From: Flavivirga rizhaonensis
GTDB taxonomy: Bacteria; Bacteroidota; Bacteroidia; Flavobacteriales; Flavobacteriaceae
NCBI RefSeq assembly: GCF_004791695.1
Contig: NZ_SRSO01000007.1
Span: forward strand, 1-64,000
Direction: 5' to 3'
Length of the DNA: 64,000 nt
Shown: in pieces, positions 8,518 through 18,423 of the stretch
How positions within the stretch are numbered: the stretch's first letter is position 1
How the letters are laid out: the number at the start of each line of letters is the position of its first letter
Program-made: the position numbers and the translations under genes
The notes under the pieces: model-generated
The model's input: only the letters and a program-made list of their open reading frames with translations
The model's database searches: none
Told to the model about the DNA's origin: nothing

Positions 8518-10092
8518 ATGGACAACTTAATTATATATGCAGTAGGAGGCGTTATTTTAGGACTCATAATAGGTTTTATCATAACAAAAAGGCTAGAAAA
8601 GAATAATGCTTCTAAACTTATAAAAGAAGCTAAAAAAAATGCAGATTTAATACTCAAAGAAGCTAAAAGTGAAGGGGAAAGGCTAAAAAAAGATAAAATT
8701 CTTCAGGCTAAAGAAAGATTTATAGAACTCAAATCAGAACATGAAAAGGTCATCTTATCTAGAGATAAGAAAATGGCAGAAGCAGAGAAGCGTACACGTG
8801 ATAAAGAATCACAAATATCCAATGAACTCTCAAAAGGAAAAAAACTTAATGAAAATCTAGAAAGAAAAATTAAAGATTATAACCATAGACTTGATGTTCT
8901 TGAAAAAAGGCAAGAGGAGCTAGATAAGCTTCATAAAAACCAAGTACAGCAATTAGAGGTTATTTCTAGTCTTTCTGCAGAAGAAGCCAAGGAACAGTTG
9001 GTTGAGTCTTTAAAAGGAGAAGCGAAGAATGATGCGATGGCTTACATACAAAGTTCTTTAGAAGAAGCCAAGCTAACCGCAGAGCAAGATGCTAAAAAAG
9101 TTATTATTAATACCATACAACGTATAGGAACTGAGGAAGCTGTTGATAATTGTGTGTCTGTATTCAATATAGAATCGGATGATGTTAAAGGACGTATTAT
9201 TGGTAGAGAAGGTAGAAATATTCGTGCTATTGAAGCTGCAACCGGTGTTGAAATTATAGTTGATGATACACCAGAAGCCATTATATTATCTTGTTTTGAT
9301 TCAGTAAGAAGAGAAATAGCCCGTTTGTCATTACATAAATTAGTGACTGATGGTAGAATTCACCCAGCACGTATTGAAGAGATTGTAAAGAAAACTAAAA
9401 AACAAATTGAACAAGAAATTATTGAAGTTGGAAAACGTACTGTCATTGATCTAGGAATACATAATTTAAATCCAGAACTTATTAAGATGGTAGGACGTAT
9501 GAAGTATCGTTCTTCTTATGGGCAGAACTTGCTACAACACTCACGTGAAGTTGCAAAGCTTTGTGGTGTTATGGCTGCAGAATTGGGACTTAACCCTAAA
9601 CTGGCAAAACGCGCTGGATTATTACATGATATAGGTAAAGTACCAGATGCTGAAGCAGATATGGAAACGCCACACGCTATTCTTGGGATGCAATGGGCTG
9701 AAAAATTTGGAGAAAAAGCCGATGTATGTAATGCGATAGGAGCACACCACGATGAAATTGAAATGAAATCGTTATTAGCGCCAATCATACAAGTCTGTGA
9801 TGCCATTTCTGGAGCACGCCCTGGAGCACGTCGCCAAGTGTTGGATAGCTATATCCAGCGATTAAAAGATTTAGAGGATATTGCTTTTGGTTTTACAGGT
9901 GTTAAGAAAGCATATGCTATTCAAGCTGGTAGAGAACTAAGAGTTATTGTTGAAAGTGAAAAAGTAGATGACCAAAAAGCAGCAGATTTATCATTCAGCA
10001 TATCTCAAAAGGTACAAACAGATATGACCTATCCTGGTCAAGTTAAAGTTACTGTTATTAGAGAAACACGTGCTGTAAATATTGCTAAATAG
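8518..10092 (+). CDS. rny: ribonuclease Y
   Basis: 524 residues. One N-terminal transmembrane helix (about 4-24), a long Lys/Glu-rich coiled coil (about 30-195), a KH RNA-binding domain (about 215-280, with the [15 protein letters not shown] loop) and an HD domain (from about 330, with [13 protein letters not shown]) are in the standard RNase Y order and length. The enzyme is a membrane-tethered endoribonuclease that starts mRNA decay. It is transcribed in the same direction as zapA and the probable 6S RNA. Its 3' end faces a T9SS protein gene, with palindromic element copy 1 between them. Confidence 0.95.
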   Translation: MDNLIIYAVGGVILGLIIGFIITKRLEKNNASKLIKEAKKNADLILKEAKSEGERLKKDKILQAKERFIELKSEHEKVILSRDKKMAEAEKRTRDKESQISNELSKGKKLNENLERKIKDYNHRLDVLEKRQEELDKLHKNQVQQLEVISSLSAEEAKEQLVESLKGEAKNDAMAYIQSSLEEAKLTAEQDAKKVIINTIQRIGTEEAVDNCVSVFNIESDDVKGRIIGREGRNIRAIEAATGVEIIVDDTPEAIILSCFDSVRREIARLSLHKLVTDGRIHPARIEEIVKKTKKQIEQEIIEVGKRTVIDLGIHNLNPELIKMVGRMKYRSSYGQNLLQHSREVAKLCGVMAAELGLNPKLAKRAGLLHDIGKVPDAEADMETPHAILGMQWAEKFGEKADVCNAIGAHHDEIEMKSLLAPIIQVCDAISGARPGARRQVLDSYIQRLKDLEDIAFGFTGVKKAYAIQAGRELRVIVESEKVDDQKAADLSFSISQKVQTDMTYPGQVKVTVIRETRAVNIAK

Positions 10093-10153
10093 TTTCATCA
10101 TTGTACATACTATGAAGTAGATTATATTCAAAAATAAAGACTTAATCCAATTT

Positions 10154-10292
10154 AAAAGAGGCTGTCTAAAAAGTAAGTTTTTAGTTTAAATGTCACATTG
10201 AGCGCAGTCGAAATGCTTTAGTTTTCAAAACATTATAACTTCGACTGCGCTCAGTTTGACAATAATTAATTGCTTTTTAGACAGCCTCTTTT
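10154..10292. repeat. palindromic intergenic element, copy 1
   Basis: 139 bp flanked by a perfect 20-bp inverted repeat: AAAAGAGGCTGTCTAAAAAG at 10154-10173 and its complement at 10273-10292. A second, inner inverted pair is TGAGCGCAGTCGAA (10199-10212) with TTCGACTGCGCTCA (10240-10253). Both outer ends present a T-run to transcription leaving the stem, so it can act as a terminator in either direction. It lies between convergent rny and the T9SS gene. Three more copies occur at 14890, 22141 and 32690. Confidence 0.85.
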
Positions 10293-10349
10293 AAGCTTAA
10301 GGATTATAATTATGGATTAATCCTAAATAATGTAATTATTGAAAATCTG

Positions 10350-11837
10350 CTATTTAACTAAGAATTTAGAGTTGATTTCATTTGTATTTCCTTTAACTTG
10401 AATAAGATATAGTCCGCTTTTTGGATTTAGATTTAATAGTAAGGTTTTATCTTCTTTTAGCGTTAAATTTTCATTCTGATAAATAATTTTTCCGTCTATA
10501 CTGGATATGATTACTTTAGGGTTTTCAATACTATTGGGTATAGTAACATTTAATGTACTATTTCGTGCCATTGGGTTTGGGTAAACTTTAAAATCAGCTT
10601 TAATAGTAGCATCTTCCTTTACTGTGTTTACTGTTTCTATCTTAGTTTTTTTGTTGCTATTATTACCATTTTTAATAGAATAAAATCTTTTACCCGTACC
10701 TATGCTTTCTGATGTGCTAAAAGGATTATTTCCAGGTTCTCTCCCAGGTTCTTTACCCCTGGCACCCTTATATACACGTCCTTTGTTTTTGCATCTTGGG
10801 TTACTTCTGTTATATTCGGATACCGTATTATTGTAAACATAATTATCAGCTCTAGAATCTGTATGCTGATTTGACCAAGGTCCCATCACTACAAACCGTT
10901 GTTGGTTATTTGTACTCCCAACAATGGCTTGTCCTATGGTGATGTTATTTTTTTCTATAAGATTATTTCCGCTATCATCATTATGAAAATTGATATCCTG
11001 GTTAATGGTATTGTTATAAACAACATTATACTTAGCGCCTCCATTTTGAATTGCAAAGTGTCTAAGTTTTTCAATGGTACATTTGTATACTAAGCAATAC
11101 CCAGAGCTAATGTTAAAGTAACCTTGACCTCCGCCACCTTTGTTCCATACTCCACTTATTAAGCAATTCCTAAAGGTATGATGACCAGTTCCATTACTAT
11201 TAAAAGTGCTAATGGGAGAACCGCCACTGTTAATAATTTTTACATTATCTAAAAAAAGATTTTTAGATCTTAAAAAATTTACCATAATATTGTTTGCTTT
11301 GGGTTTTGCAGTAGTCCAGCTATTAATAACTGGGTTTCCCGAAAAAGGTCCTTTTAGAGTCATGTTTCTAATACCACCTACAGAATGACCAGTATTTAAG
11401 TTTTCAAACTTTATAACGACACCATTAGTATTACTGTTGTTTGTGGATAATTTGTCTTTAAGTGTTGTAACTCCGCTACTAGAACCCTGTAAAACTACAT
11501 TTTTTTTAACGTTAAGTGTTTTGGTAATATTAAATGTTCCTGAAGGAAATTTGAGCACACCACCACCAGCATTAGAGAGGGCGTTTATTTTTGCTTGAAT
11601 CTGGGATGTGTTTTCACCGGCTGCCACATTACGAGACCGGGCTGCAGGGTTTCGAATTCCTCCAACAACACCAGCTGTTGCCCATTTTTTCTGTTTTGAT
11701 TCAAAGAAGTTATTTACTTTGCCAGACGCATCGTAAACCCAACCTGGACCACCAATGGATTGTGCACATAAATAAGATGTTGTAAAACCAACTACAAATA
11801 TTGCAAATAATAAAATTTTTAAGTGTTTTGTTTTCAT
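10350..11837 (-). CDS. secreted right-handed beta-helix protein with T9SS sorting domain
   Basis: 495 residues. A signal peptide (about 1-25, ending LCAQ) is followed by a pectate-lyase-like region: AGENTSQIQAKINALSNAGGGVLKFPSGTFNI is the entry segment typical of right-handed parallel beta-helix carbohydrate-active proteins, and about residues 100-345 show repeated N-rich beta-helix turns. The last 75 residues are a type A T9SS sorting domain (DFKVYPNPMARNSTLNV, ending GLYLIQVKGNTNEINSKFLVK), so the protein should be exported to or past the cell surface. A polysaccharide lyase or hydrolase function is likely but the catalytic residues cannot be named. The gene is monocistronic. Confidence 0.8.
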   Translation of the reverse strand: MKTKHLKILLFAIFVVGFTTSYLCAQSIGGPGWVYDASGKVNNFFESKQKKWATAGVVGGIRNPAARSRNVAAGENTSQIQAKINALSNAGGGVLKFPSGTFNITKTLNVKKNVVLQGSSSGVTTLKDKLSTNNSNTNGVVIKFENLNTGHSVGGIRNMTLKGPFSGNPVINSWTTAKPKANNIMVNFLRSKNLFLDNVKIINSGGSPISTFNSNGTGHHTFRNCLISGVWNKGGGGQGYFNISSGYCLVYKCTIEKLRHFAIQNGGAKYNVVYNNTINQDINFHNDDSGNNLIEKNNITIGQAIVGSTNNQQRFVVMGPWSNQHTDSRADNYVYNNTVSEYNRSNPRCKNKGRVYKGARGKEPGREPGNNPFSTSESIGTGKRFYSIKNGNNSNKKTKIETVNTVKEDATIKADFKVYPNPMARNSTLNVTIPNSIENPKVIISSIDGKIIYQNENLTLKEDKTLLLNLNPKSGLYLIQVKGNTNEINSKFLVK

Positions 11838-12026
11838 GTCTTAATTAGTTTTAGTTTATCATAACAAGGTAAAAAACACTAAATATATTTTATAGGGGTA
11901 TTTTATTCTTTTTTAGGGTAATGATTAGTTTGTTGTGCTAGCATGATTATTAAAATATATGGATAGAAATCACATTAAAATGTTAGGCTAATTGATAAAT
12001 ACTAAGTGTATTGCTAAGTTTAATAC

Positions 12027-12923
12027 TTATTTTCTAGGATGATATTGTTCTATGACTTTAGTTAAATGACTTTTATCTAAATGAACATAAATTTCAGTAG
12101 TCGTTATGCTTTCATGACCAAGCATTAATTGTATAGACCTGAGATCTGCATCATTTTGTAATAAATGAGTAGCAAAAGAATGTCTAAAAGTATGGGGGGA
12201 AATATTTTTTTTGAGCCCAATTTTCTCTGCCAACCGTTTAATAATTGTAAAAATCATTGCTCTGGTAAGTTGTTTCCCTCTCCTGTTTAAAAAAAGTGTA
12301 TCCTCAAAGCCAGCTTGTATGTTTAAATGATTCCTAATTTCTTTTCTATATATATTAATATATTTTTGAGTAACATCTATAATAGGTACAAAGCGTTGTT
12401 TGTCACCTTTACCAGTAACTTTTATAAAGCCTTCATCAAAAAACAAATCAGAGATTTTAAGATTAATGAGTTCGCTAACTCGCAAGCCACATCCATAAAG
12501 TGTTTCTAGCATAGCGCGATTACGTTCTCCTTCCGGTTTACTAAAATCTATGGCATTTATAATCGTATCAATTTCTTCTTCACTTAAGGTATCAGGTAAC
12601 TTTCTTCCAATTTTTGGGGATTCAATTAGCTCTAAAGGGTTTGAGGTTCTGTAATCCTCAAATATTAAATAGCTAAAAAAGCTCCGCAAGCCAGAAATTA
12701 GACGTGATTGCGAACGTGCATTTATGTTTTTAGCAACATTATATATAAAGCCTTGAACAATTTCTTTGGCAATTGTTATTGGAGATTCGTTTATATTATG
12801 ATGCTCTAAATAGTTAATTAATTTTTTAACATCCCGTGAATAGTTTTCGATGGAGTTTTCTGATAAGCCTCGTTCAATTTTTAGATATAATTTATAGTCT
12901 TTAAGTGCCTGTCCCCATTTCAT
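12027..12923 (-). CDS. xerD: tyrosine recombinase XerD
   Basis: 298 residues, the usual XerC/D length. It has an N-terminal SAM-like core-binding domain (about 1-90) and a C-terminal catalytic domain with the complete set R148 (CGLRVSEL), K172/K175 region (GKGDKQR), H244 and R247 (HTFRHSF), H270 (LGHESITTTEIY) and nucleophile Y279. It resolves chromosome dimers at dif with the help of FtsK. The opening YLKIERGLSENSIENYSRD resembles XerD of Bacteroidota more than XerC. It lies far from the ICE integrase at 37.5 kb and looks like the housekeeping enzyme. Confidence 0.88.
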   Translation of the reverse strand: MKWGQALKDYKLYLKIERGLSENSIENYSRDVKKLINYLEHHNINESPITIAKEIVQGFIYNVAKNINARSQSRLISGLRSFFSYLIFEDYRTSNPLELIESPKIGRKLPDTLSEEEIDTIINAIDFSKPEGERNRAMLETLYGCGLRVSELINLKISDLFFDEGFIKVTGKGDKQRFVPIIDVTQKYINIYRKEIRNHLNIQAGFEDTLFLNRRGKQLTRAMIFTIIKRLAEKIGLKKNISPHTFRHSFATHLLQNDADLRSIQLMLGHESITTTEIYVHLDKSHLTKVIEQYHPRK

Positions 12924-13072
12924 ATTTTGTAAAAATAATAATATTTTATTCTTTATAAAAATCGATGAAATACATTTTTATTCGTCTAAAAATGTATTTT
13001 TTATTGATTTCTTTTTGTTTTATGGAAAAATAAATTTTATTTGCCACAATCAAAAACTAAAAACAATATCTT

Positions 13073-13636
13073 ATGAAAAAATTATTACTTTGCGCTGCTA
13101 TTGCAGCATTCGGATTATCAAGTGTAAATGCTCAGGGAATTAAATTAGGTATTAAAGCAGGTGCTAACTTTGCTAGTCTTAGTGGGGATGATGTTGATGA
13201 TTTAGATGGAAGAACCAGTCTTCATGTCGGAGCTGCTGCAAAAATTGGTATTTCTGATAAATTCGCTTTACAACCAGAATTAGTTTATTCAGCTCAAGGG
13301 TTTTCTTACTCTGAAGCAGGATTTGATTCTACAGGTAAATTAGATTATATTAATATACCGGTTTTAGCTGATTTTACTATCATTGAGGGGTTAAGTGTAC
13401 AAGCTGGACCGCAAATAGGATTTGTAATTAATGATGAGGAAGATTATGATGATGGAGAAACGGAAGATATAGGTGCAGAAAGTATCGATTTTGGTGCTTT
13501 GTTAGGAGCTCAATTTAAATTAGAAAATGGGTTGTTCTTTCAAGCTCGCTATAATTTAGGTCTTAGTGACGTTATTAGTGATGTTGACGCTAAAAATAAC
13601 GTTTTTTCTCTTTCTGTTGGTTATTTTATATTTTAA
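13073..13636 (+). CDS. outer-membrane beta-barrel protein (PorT-like family)
   Basis: 187 residues. A clear signal peptide (MKKLLLCAAIAAFGLSSVNAQ, cleaved near residue 21) is followed by alternating amphipathic beta strands (GIKLGIKAGANFASLSG, FALQPELVYSAQGFSY, FFQARYNLGLSDV) and a C-terminal FSLSVGYFIF ending in aromatic Phe, the outer-membrane insertion signal. This is the eight-stranded outer-membrane barrel superfamily common in Bacteroidota (PF13568-type). The function is unknown. An acidic external loop (EEDYDDGETED) is conspicuous. A strong terminator follows at 13681. Confidence 0.85.
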   Translation: MKKLLLCAAIAAFGLSSVNAQGIKLGIKAGANFASLSGDDVDDLDGRTSLHVGAAAKIGISDKFALQPELVYSAQGFSYSEAGFDSTGKLDYINIPVLADFTIIEGLSVQAGPQIGFVINDEEDYDDGETEDIGAESIDFGALLGAQFKLENGLFFQARYNLGLSDVISDVDAKNNVFSLSVGYFIF

Positions 13637-13680
13637 AAATAGTCACCTTGAAATAGGTTGACAGATTTAATAAAATTAAA

Positions 13681-13711
13681 AACCTGAGAAGCTACTTCTT
13701 AGGTTTTTTTT
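13681..13711 (+). terminator. rho-independent terminator after the first beta-barrel gene
   Basis: Stem AACCTGAGAAG (13681-13691) pairs with CTTCTTAGGTT (13695-13705), with one G-U pair and a 3-nt loop, and is followed by a run of T to 13711. Confidence 0.85.
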
Positions 13712-13816
13712 GTTATCTACAGTTAGTAAGATGAAGTTAAGTAGTTGTTTTTTATTAGTAAAAAAACCTTAAGATAATTTTATTCGTATTTAAAGTTAAT
13801 TAAACCCAAATCTATT

Positions 13817-14347
13817 ATGAAAAAGATATTATTATGTACCGTAATTGTGTTATTTACATGGTTAAACACAAATGCTCAAGAAATTAAATATGGGGCTAAA
13901 GCTGGTGTAGATTTCTCTTCATTAAAAGTTAAAAACAGCGTGTTTAGCATAACAAACAATGAAACAGGTTTTTATGTAGGAGGGTTTGCTGAGATAAGAG
14001 TTTTTGAAGCAGTTACTTTTCGACCTGAGTTGCTTTATATTGCTGTAAAGGATTTAAATCAGATTAGTGTTCCGCTTATGGCAAAATATGAAGTATCTGA
14101 AGATTTTAATGTACTTGCTGGTCCAAGCTTTGGTTTCTTACTTAATGTTAATGATGGATTTAAGTCTTTTAATTATGGCATTGAATTTGGTGTTGCTTAT
14201 GATATTTATATTAGCAGGTTTATAGATGGATTATTTGTAGAAGCTAGATACAACATTGGTCTATCTAATTTACTTGAAGAAGCACCTAGTGGCCTTACTA
14301 GAAAGCTAAGTGGTCTTTTTGTTGGTTTAGGATATAAGTTTAAATAG
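13817..14347 (+). CDS. outer-membrane beta-barrel protein, second paralogue
   Basis: 176 residues and clearly related to the preceding gene: the same signal peptide style (MKKILLCTVIVLFTWLNTNAQ), the same strand pattern (EIKYGAKAGVDFSSLK, TFRPELLYIAV, LFVEARYNIGLSNL) and a C-terminal strand ending FVGLGYKFK. The two genes are 180 bp apart with a terminator between them, so they look like a diverged tandem duplication with separate transcription. Specific function is unknown. Confidence 0.82.
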   Translation: MKKILLCTVIVLFTWLNTNAQEIKYGAKAGVDFSSLKVKNSVFSITNNETGFYVGGFAEIRVFEAVTFRPELLYIAVKDLNQISVPLMAKYEVSEDFNVLAGPSFGFLLNVNDGFKSFNYGIEFGVAYDIYISRFIDGLFVEARYNIGLSNLLEEAPSGLTRKLSGLFVGLGYKFK

Positions 14348-14359
14348 AACTAGATAAAG

Positions 14360-14386
14360 AGAAAGCCTTTGAGGGTTTCTTTTTTT
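14360..14386 (+). terminator. rho-independent terminator after the second beta-barrel gene
   Basis: GAAAGCC (14361-14367) pairs with GGGTTTC (14373-14379), including one G-U pair, over a 5-nt loop, followed by a T-run to 14386. Confidence 0.7.
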
Positions 14387-14414
14387 ATGCTCAATTTTTT
14401 AATATTTTTACTTC

Positions 14415-14834
14415 ATGAAGAAATTGACAATCATTAACGGACCAAATTTAAACTTACTAGGAAAAAGAGAGCCTAATATTTATGGAAGTTTATCATTTAC
14501 TGAATTTTTAGAAGAAATAAAACAAAAATATACTCATGTAGAGATTGATTATTTTCAATCTAATATTGAAGGCGAGCTCATTGATAAATTACATGAAGTA
14601 GGTTTTAATCATGATGGTATTATATTAAATGCAGCAGCTTATACACATACCTCTGTAGGTATTGGTGATGCTGTTAAAGCTATTGAAACACCAGTAATTG
14701 AAGTGCATATTTCAAACACGTTTAATAGAGAAGAATTTCGTCACCAATCTTATATTTCACCAAATGCTAGAGGCGTTATTCTTGGTTTTGGATTGCAGAG
14801 TTATGAATTAGCTATTCAAAGTTTTATAAATTAG
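14415..14834 (+). CDS. aroQ: type II 3-dehydroquinate dehydratase
   Basis: 139 residues, the normal size for type II enzymes. It dehydrates 3-dehydroquinate to 3-dehydroshikimate in the shikimate pathway. Family motifs are all visible: IINGPNLNLLGKREPNIYG at the N terminus with the catalytic Tyr, IDYFQSNIEGELIDKLH, the NAAAYTHTSVGIGDA loop and VIEVHISNTFNREEFRHQSYIS near the C terminus. The start follows a terminator closely, so it probably has its own promoter. It converges on lpd with palindromic element copy 2 in the gap. Confidence 0.95.
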   Translation: MKKLTIINGPNLNLLGKREPNIYGSLSFTEFLEEIKQKYTHVEIDYFQSNIEGELIDKLHEVGFNHDGIILNAAAYTHTSVGIGDAVKAIETPVIEVHISNTFNREEFRHQSYISPNARGVILGFGLQSYELAIQSFIN

Positions 14835-14889
14835 AACCTAGAACCTAGACTCGCTCGCTTATAGAAACCAGATCATATTTAATGTAAAT

Positions 14890-15028
14890 AAAAGAGGCTG
14901 TCTAAAAAGTGTCATTCTGAATGGAATGAAGAATCTCTTTAAAATATATGACTCTGATTATGAGTGAAATAAGATTCTTCGCGTTGCTCTGAATGACAAG
15001 ATTAACCACTTTTTAGACAGCCTCTTTT
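14890..15028. repeat. palindromic intergenic element, copy 2
   Basis: 139 bp with outer arms AAAAGAGGCTGTCTAAAAAG (14890-14909) and the exact complement (15009-15028). Interior pairs include GTCATTC with GAATGAC and GAAGAATCT with AGATTCTTC. It lies between convergent aroQ and lpd. It is nearly identical to copy 4 at 32690: one base deletion and one substitution in 139 bp. Confidence 0.85.
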
Positions 15029-15077
15029 TAATCTAATATCTATATCTAGCCATCTAGATATCTATATTCTTTCATCT

Positions 15078-16454
15078 TTAAAGATGTATCACTTCATCAT
15101 AAGCATCAGCAACTGCTTCCATGACAGCTTCACTCATAGTTGGGTGAGGATGTACAGCTTTTAATACTTCGTGTCCAGTAGTTTCTAATTTTCTACCTAA
15201 AACAGCTTCTGCGATCATATCGGTAACACCAGCTCCAATCATATGGCAACCTAGCCATTCTCCATATTTAGCATCAAAAATCACTTTTACAAAACCATCG
15301 GCAGCACCACCTGCTTTTGCTTTTCCAGAAGCAGAGAAAGGGAACTTACCAACTTTAATATCTAAGCCTTTTTCTTTAGCTTGTTTTTCAGTTAGACCAA
15401 CACTGGCAATTTCTGGCGAACAATAAGTACAACCAGGAATATTTCCGTAATCTAAAGCTTCAACATGCTGTCCAGCTAATTTTTCAACACATAAGATGCC
15501 TTCCGCAGAAGCGACATGTGCTAAAGCCTGACCAGGAGTAACATCTCCAATAGCATAATAACCAGGGATATTTGTTTGGTAAAAATCATTAACAATAATT
15601 TTGTCACGATCTACAACAATACCAACATCTTCCAGTCCAATATTTTCAATATTTGTTTTTATACCTACAGCAGATAAAATAATATCAGCTTCAAGAACTT
15701 CTTCGCCTTTTTTAGTTTTTACAGTTGCTTTTACACCTTCTCCAGAAGTATCAACAGAAGTAACTTCGGCAGAAGTCATAATTTTTATACCACTTTTCTT
15801 AAATGACCGTCCTAATTGTTTTGAAACATCTTCATCTTCAACAGGTACTATATTTGGCAGATATTCAACAATAGTTACCTCAGTACCCATCGAGTTATAA
15901 AAGTAAGCAAACTCAACGCCAATAGCACCAGAACCAACAACGATCATTTTCTTTGGTTGTTTAGGTAAACTCATAGCTTCTCTATAACCAATTACCTTTT
16001 TCCCGTCTTGAGGCAAACTTGGTAATTCACGAGATCGAGCACCCGTTGCAATAATTATATTATCAGCACTATATTCAGTTCCGTCAACATCAACCTTTTT
16101 ACCGGGTTTAAGTTTTCCAAACCCATTAATAACGTCAATTTTATTCTTCTTCATTAAAAACTGAACGCCTTTACTCATACCATCAGCTACACCACGACTA
16201 CGTTTAACTACCGCATCAAAATCTTTATCAAAATCTTTAACTGTAAGTCCATAATCTCCTGCATGTTTAAGATATTCAAATACTTGAGCAGATTTTAATA
16301 AAGCTTTCGTTGGGATACAACCCCAATTTAAGCATACACCACCAAGATTTTCTTTTTCAACAATAGCAGTTTTAAAGCCTAATTGTGATGCCCTAATAGC
16401 TGTAACATACCCCCCTGGGCCGCTACCAAGAACAATAATATCGTATTTATTCAT
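15078..16454 (-). CDS. lpdA: dihydrolipoyl dehydrogenase
   Basis: 458 residues, full length. It reoxidises the lipoyl arms of pyruvate and 2-oxoglutarate dehydrogenase complexes, passing electrons through FAD and a redox disulfide to NAD. Visible features are the FAD-binding GSGPGGYVTAIRA at the N terminus, the redox-active GGVCLNWGCIPTKALL, the NAD-binding VVGSGAIGVEFAYFYNSMG, the second FAD contact YAIGDVT, and the C-terminal HPHPTMSEAVMEA that holds the His-Glu pair. No complex subunits neighbour it, so it is a stand-alone E3. A -7-like TAGATTTG on the minus strand (16480-16473) lies just upstream. Confidence 0.94.
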   Translation of the reverse strand: MNKYDIIVLGSGPGGYVTAIRASQLGFKTAIVEKENLGGVCLNWGCIPTKALLKSAQVFEYLKHAGDYGLTVKDFDKDFDAVVKRSRGVADGMSKGVQFLMKKNKIDVINGFGKLKPGKKVDVDGTEYSADNIIIATGARSRELPSLPQDGKKVIGYREAMSLPKQPKKMIVVGSGAIGVEFAYFYNSMGTEVTIVEYLPNIVPVEDEDVSKQLGRSFKKSGIKIMTSAEVTSVDTSGEGVKATVKTKKGEEVLEADIILSAVGIKTNIENIGLEDVGIVVDRDKIIVNDFYQTNIPGYYAIGDVTPGQALAHVASAEGILCVEKLAGQHVEALDYGNIPGCTYCSPEIASVGLTEKQAKEKGLDIKVGKFPFSASGKAKAGGAADGFVKVIFDAKYGEWLGCHMIGAGVTDMIAEAVLGRKLETTGHEVLKAVHPHPTMSEAVMEAVADAYDEVIHL

Positions 16455-16643
16455 GTGTGATTTTTTAAGCTACAAATCTACAAAATCGAATTCGAATAAA
16501 GAATTTAGAAAGCCTTAAATTTACATCTTTGTATTACCTTTGTGTTGCAAGCATTTATATATGAAATAAGCATAACCAATGTTAAATAATAATCTGAATT
16601 TTACGAATTACATAAAACCTATTAAAAAGACAAAAGCCTGTTT

Positions 16644-17924
16644 ATGAATATACCAAGAACAAGTTTTCCTCGAATAATTATTATTGGGGGTGGTTTTGCA
16701 GGAGTAGCTTTAGCTAAAAAATTATCGAAACAAGATCTTCAAGTTGTTTTATTAGATAAGAATAACTACCATACATTTCAACCATTATTATATCAAGTAT
16801 CAACAGGTGGATTAGAGCCAGATTCTATTGCTTATCCCATTAGAAAAATATTAAAAGACTTTCCTAATTTTCATTTTAGATTAGCCAACGTTGGAGAAAT
16901 TGATGTTGAGAAGAATAAAGTAATTACCAATATAGGTAAGCTCAAGTTTGATTATTTAGTTGTAGCATCTGGATCTACAACTAATTATTTTGGAAATGCA
17001 GCCATAGAAAAGTATAGTATGGCCATGAAAACCATACCGCAATCTCTTAATTTAAGAAGTTTGATTCTTGAGAATTTTGAGGATGCTTTACTGACTTCAG
17101 ATCTTAATGAACGGAATGCACTTATGAATTTTGTAATTGTTGGAGGTGGACCTACAGGTGTTGAGTTAGCTGGTGCTTTAGCTGAAATTAAGAAAGGCAT
17201 TTTACCAAAAGATTATCCAGATTTGGATACACGGTTAGCACAAATTCATGTAGTTCAATCTGGTAATTGTATTTTAAAAGGAATGAGTGCTAATGCTTCG
17301 CAAAAAGCTGAGGACTTTTTAGAAAAATTGGGAGTAAATGTTTGGAAAAATGTTAGAGTGACTAACTATGATGGAAAAACAGTAACAACCAATACGGATT
17401 TAACATTTGAAACAGCTACTTTAATTTGGGCTGCTGGAGTAAAAGGGGCAAATATAAAAGGATTGGATGCAGAAAGGTTTGTGACTAGAGGGAATAGACT
17501 TTTAGTAAATGAATTTAGTCAGATAAAAGGATTCGAACATATTTTTGCCATAGGGGATGTGGCTTGCATGATAAATGAAGAACATCCTAAAGGTTTACCT
17601 ATGATGGCGCAGCCTGCTATTCAACAAGGAAACCAATTAGGAGATAATATTCTACGGTTGATTGAGGAACAACCTATGAACCCCTTCTCTTATAAGGATA
17701 AAGGGAGTATGGCAACAATAGGAAGAAATAAAGCAGTGGTAGATTTAAAGCGATTTAAGTTTCAAGGTGTTTTTGCCTGGTATGTTTGGATGTTTGTTCA
17801 CCTTTTTTTTCTAATAGGTTTTAGAAACAGGATGGTTGTTTTTATAAATTGGGTGTATAATTATGTGCGTTTCGATAGAGAAGCTCGTTTAATTATTAGA
17901 CCTTTTAAGAAGAAGTTGGAATAA
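16644..17924 (+). CDS. ndh: type II NADH dehydrogenase (FAD-dependent)
   Basis: 426 residues. It oxidises NADH and reduces quinone at the inner face of the cytoplasmic membrane without pumping protons. The FAD motif IIIIGGGFAGVALAKKL (about 11-27) is followed by the YHTFQPLLYQVSTGGLEP quinone-region signature, the NADH motif FVIVGGGPTGVELAGAL, and FAIGDVACM for FAD. The C terminus (about 375-415) is hydrophobic and aromatic (YVWMFVHLFFLIGFRNRM), the usual membrane anchor. A -7-like TACCTTTG lies at 16535-16542. The gene is monocistronic and its 3' end faces a 114-bp tandem repeat array. Confidence 0.87.
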   Translation: MNIPRTSFPRIIIIGGGFAGVALAKKLSKQDLQVVLLDKNNYHTFQPLLYQVSTGGLEPDSIAYPIRKILKDFPNFHFRLANVGEIDVEKNKVITNIGKLKFDYLVVASGSTTNYFGNAAIEKYSMAMKTIPQSLNLRSLILENFEDALLTSDLNERNALMNFVIVGGGPTGVELAGALAEIKKGILPKDYPDLDTRLAQIHVVQSGNCILKGMSANASQKAEDFLEKLGVNVWKNVRVTNYDGKTVTTNTDLTFETATLIWAAGVKGANIKGLDAERFVTRGNRLLVNEFSQIKGFEHIFAIGDVACMINEEHPKGLPMMAQPAIQQGNQLGDNILRLIEEQPMNPFSYKDKGSMATIGRNKAVVDLKRFKFQGVFAWYVWMFVHLFFLIGFRNRMVVFINWVYNYVRFDREARLIIRPFKKKLE

Positions 17925-17956
17925 TAATGTTGTTTGGGCGAGTTACTGTGGAAATT

Positions 17957-18410
17957 GGTTTTAATCTCGCAAAGTCACTAAGGCGCAAGGTTTCCAAGTA
18001 ATGATGTTTCAGTTTAACTAAAAATAGGTCTTTGTTCTTGGCTCTAACAGCGAAGCGGTCTTAGGTCATTGGTTTTAATCTCGCAAAGTCGCTAAGGTGC
18101 AAAGTTTCCAAGTAAAAATGTTTCAATTTAACTAAAAATAGGTCTTTATTCTTGGTTCTAACAGCGAAGCGGTCTTAGGTCATAGGTTTTAATCTCGCAA
18201 AGTCACTAAGGCACAAGGTTTCCAAGTAAAAATGTTTCAATTTAATTTAAGATGAGTCTTTGTTCTTGATTCTAATAGCGAAGCGGTCTTAGGTCATTAG
18301 TCTTGGTCTCGCAAAATCGCTAAGGAGCAAAGTCGCTAAGTGATCATGTTTCAATTTAACTAAAAATAGGTCTTTGTTCTTGGTTCTAACAGCGGAGCGG
18401 TCTTAAATAT
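17957..18410. repeat. four-copy 114-bp tandem repeat
   Basis: Four head-to-tail units start at 17957, 18071, 18185 and 18299, an exact 114-bp period; the last is slightly shortened. Each contains TCTCGCAAAGTC(A/G)CTAAGG, then GTTTCCAAGTAA (lost in unit 4), TTTCAGTTTAACTAAAAATAGG and AGCGAAGCGGTCTTAGG. Units 1-3 differ by a few substitutions each and unit 4 is more diverged. There is no open frame through the array. It fills the gap between convergent ndh and the DUF1572 gene. Confidence 0.9.
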
Positions 18411-18423
18411 CCAACTTATTCAA

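Noticed and set aside
10199..10253. Separate inner repeat as an independent element
   Set aside because: The TGAGCGCAGTCGAA pair lies symmetrically inside the outer arms of copy 1, so it is better described as part of that element.
17957..18410. CRISPR array
   Set aside because: Units are 114 bp and repeated throughout, with no short repeat/unique spacer alternation and no cas genes nearby.
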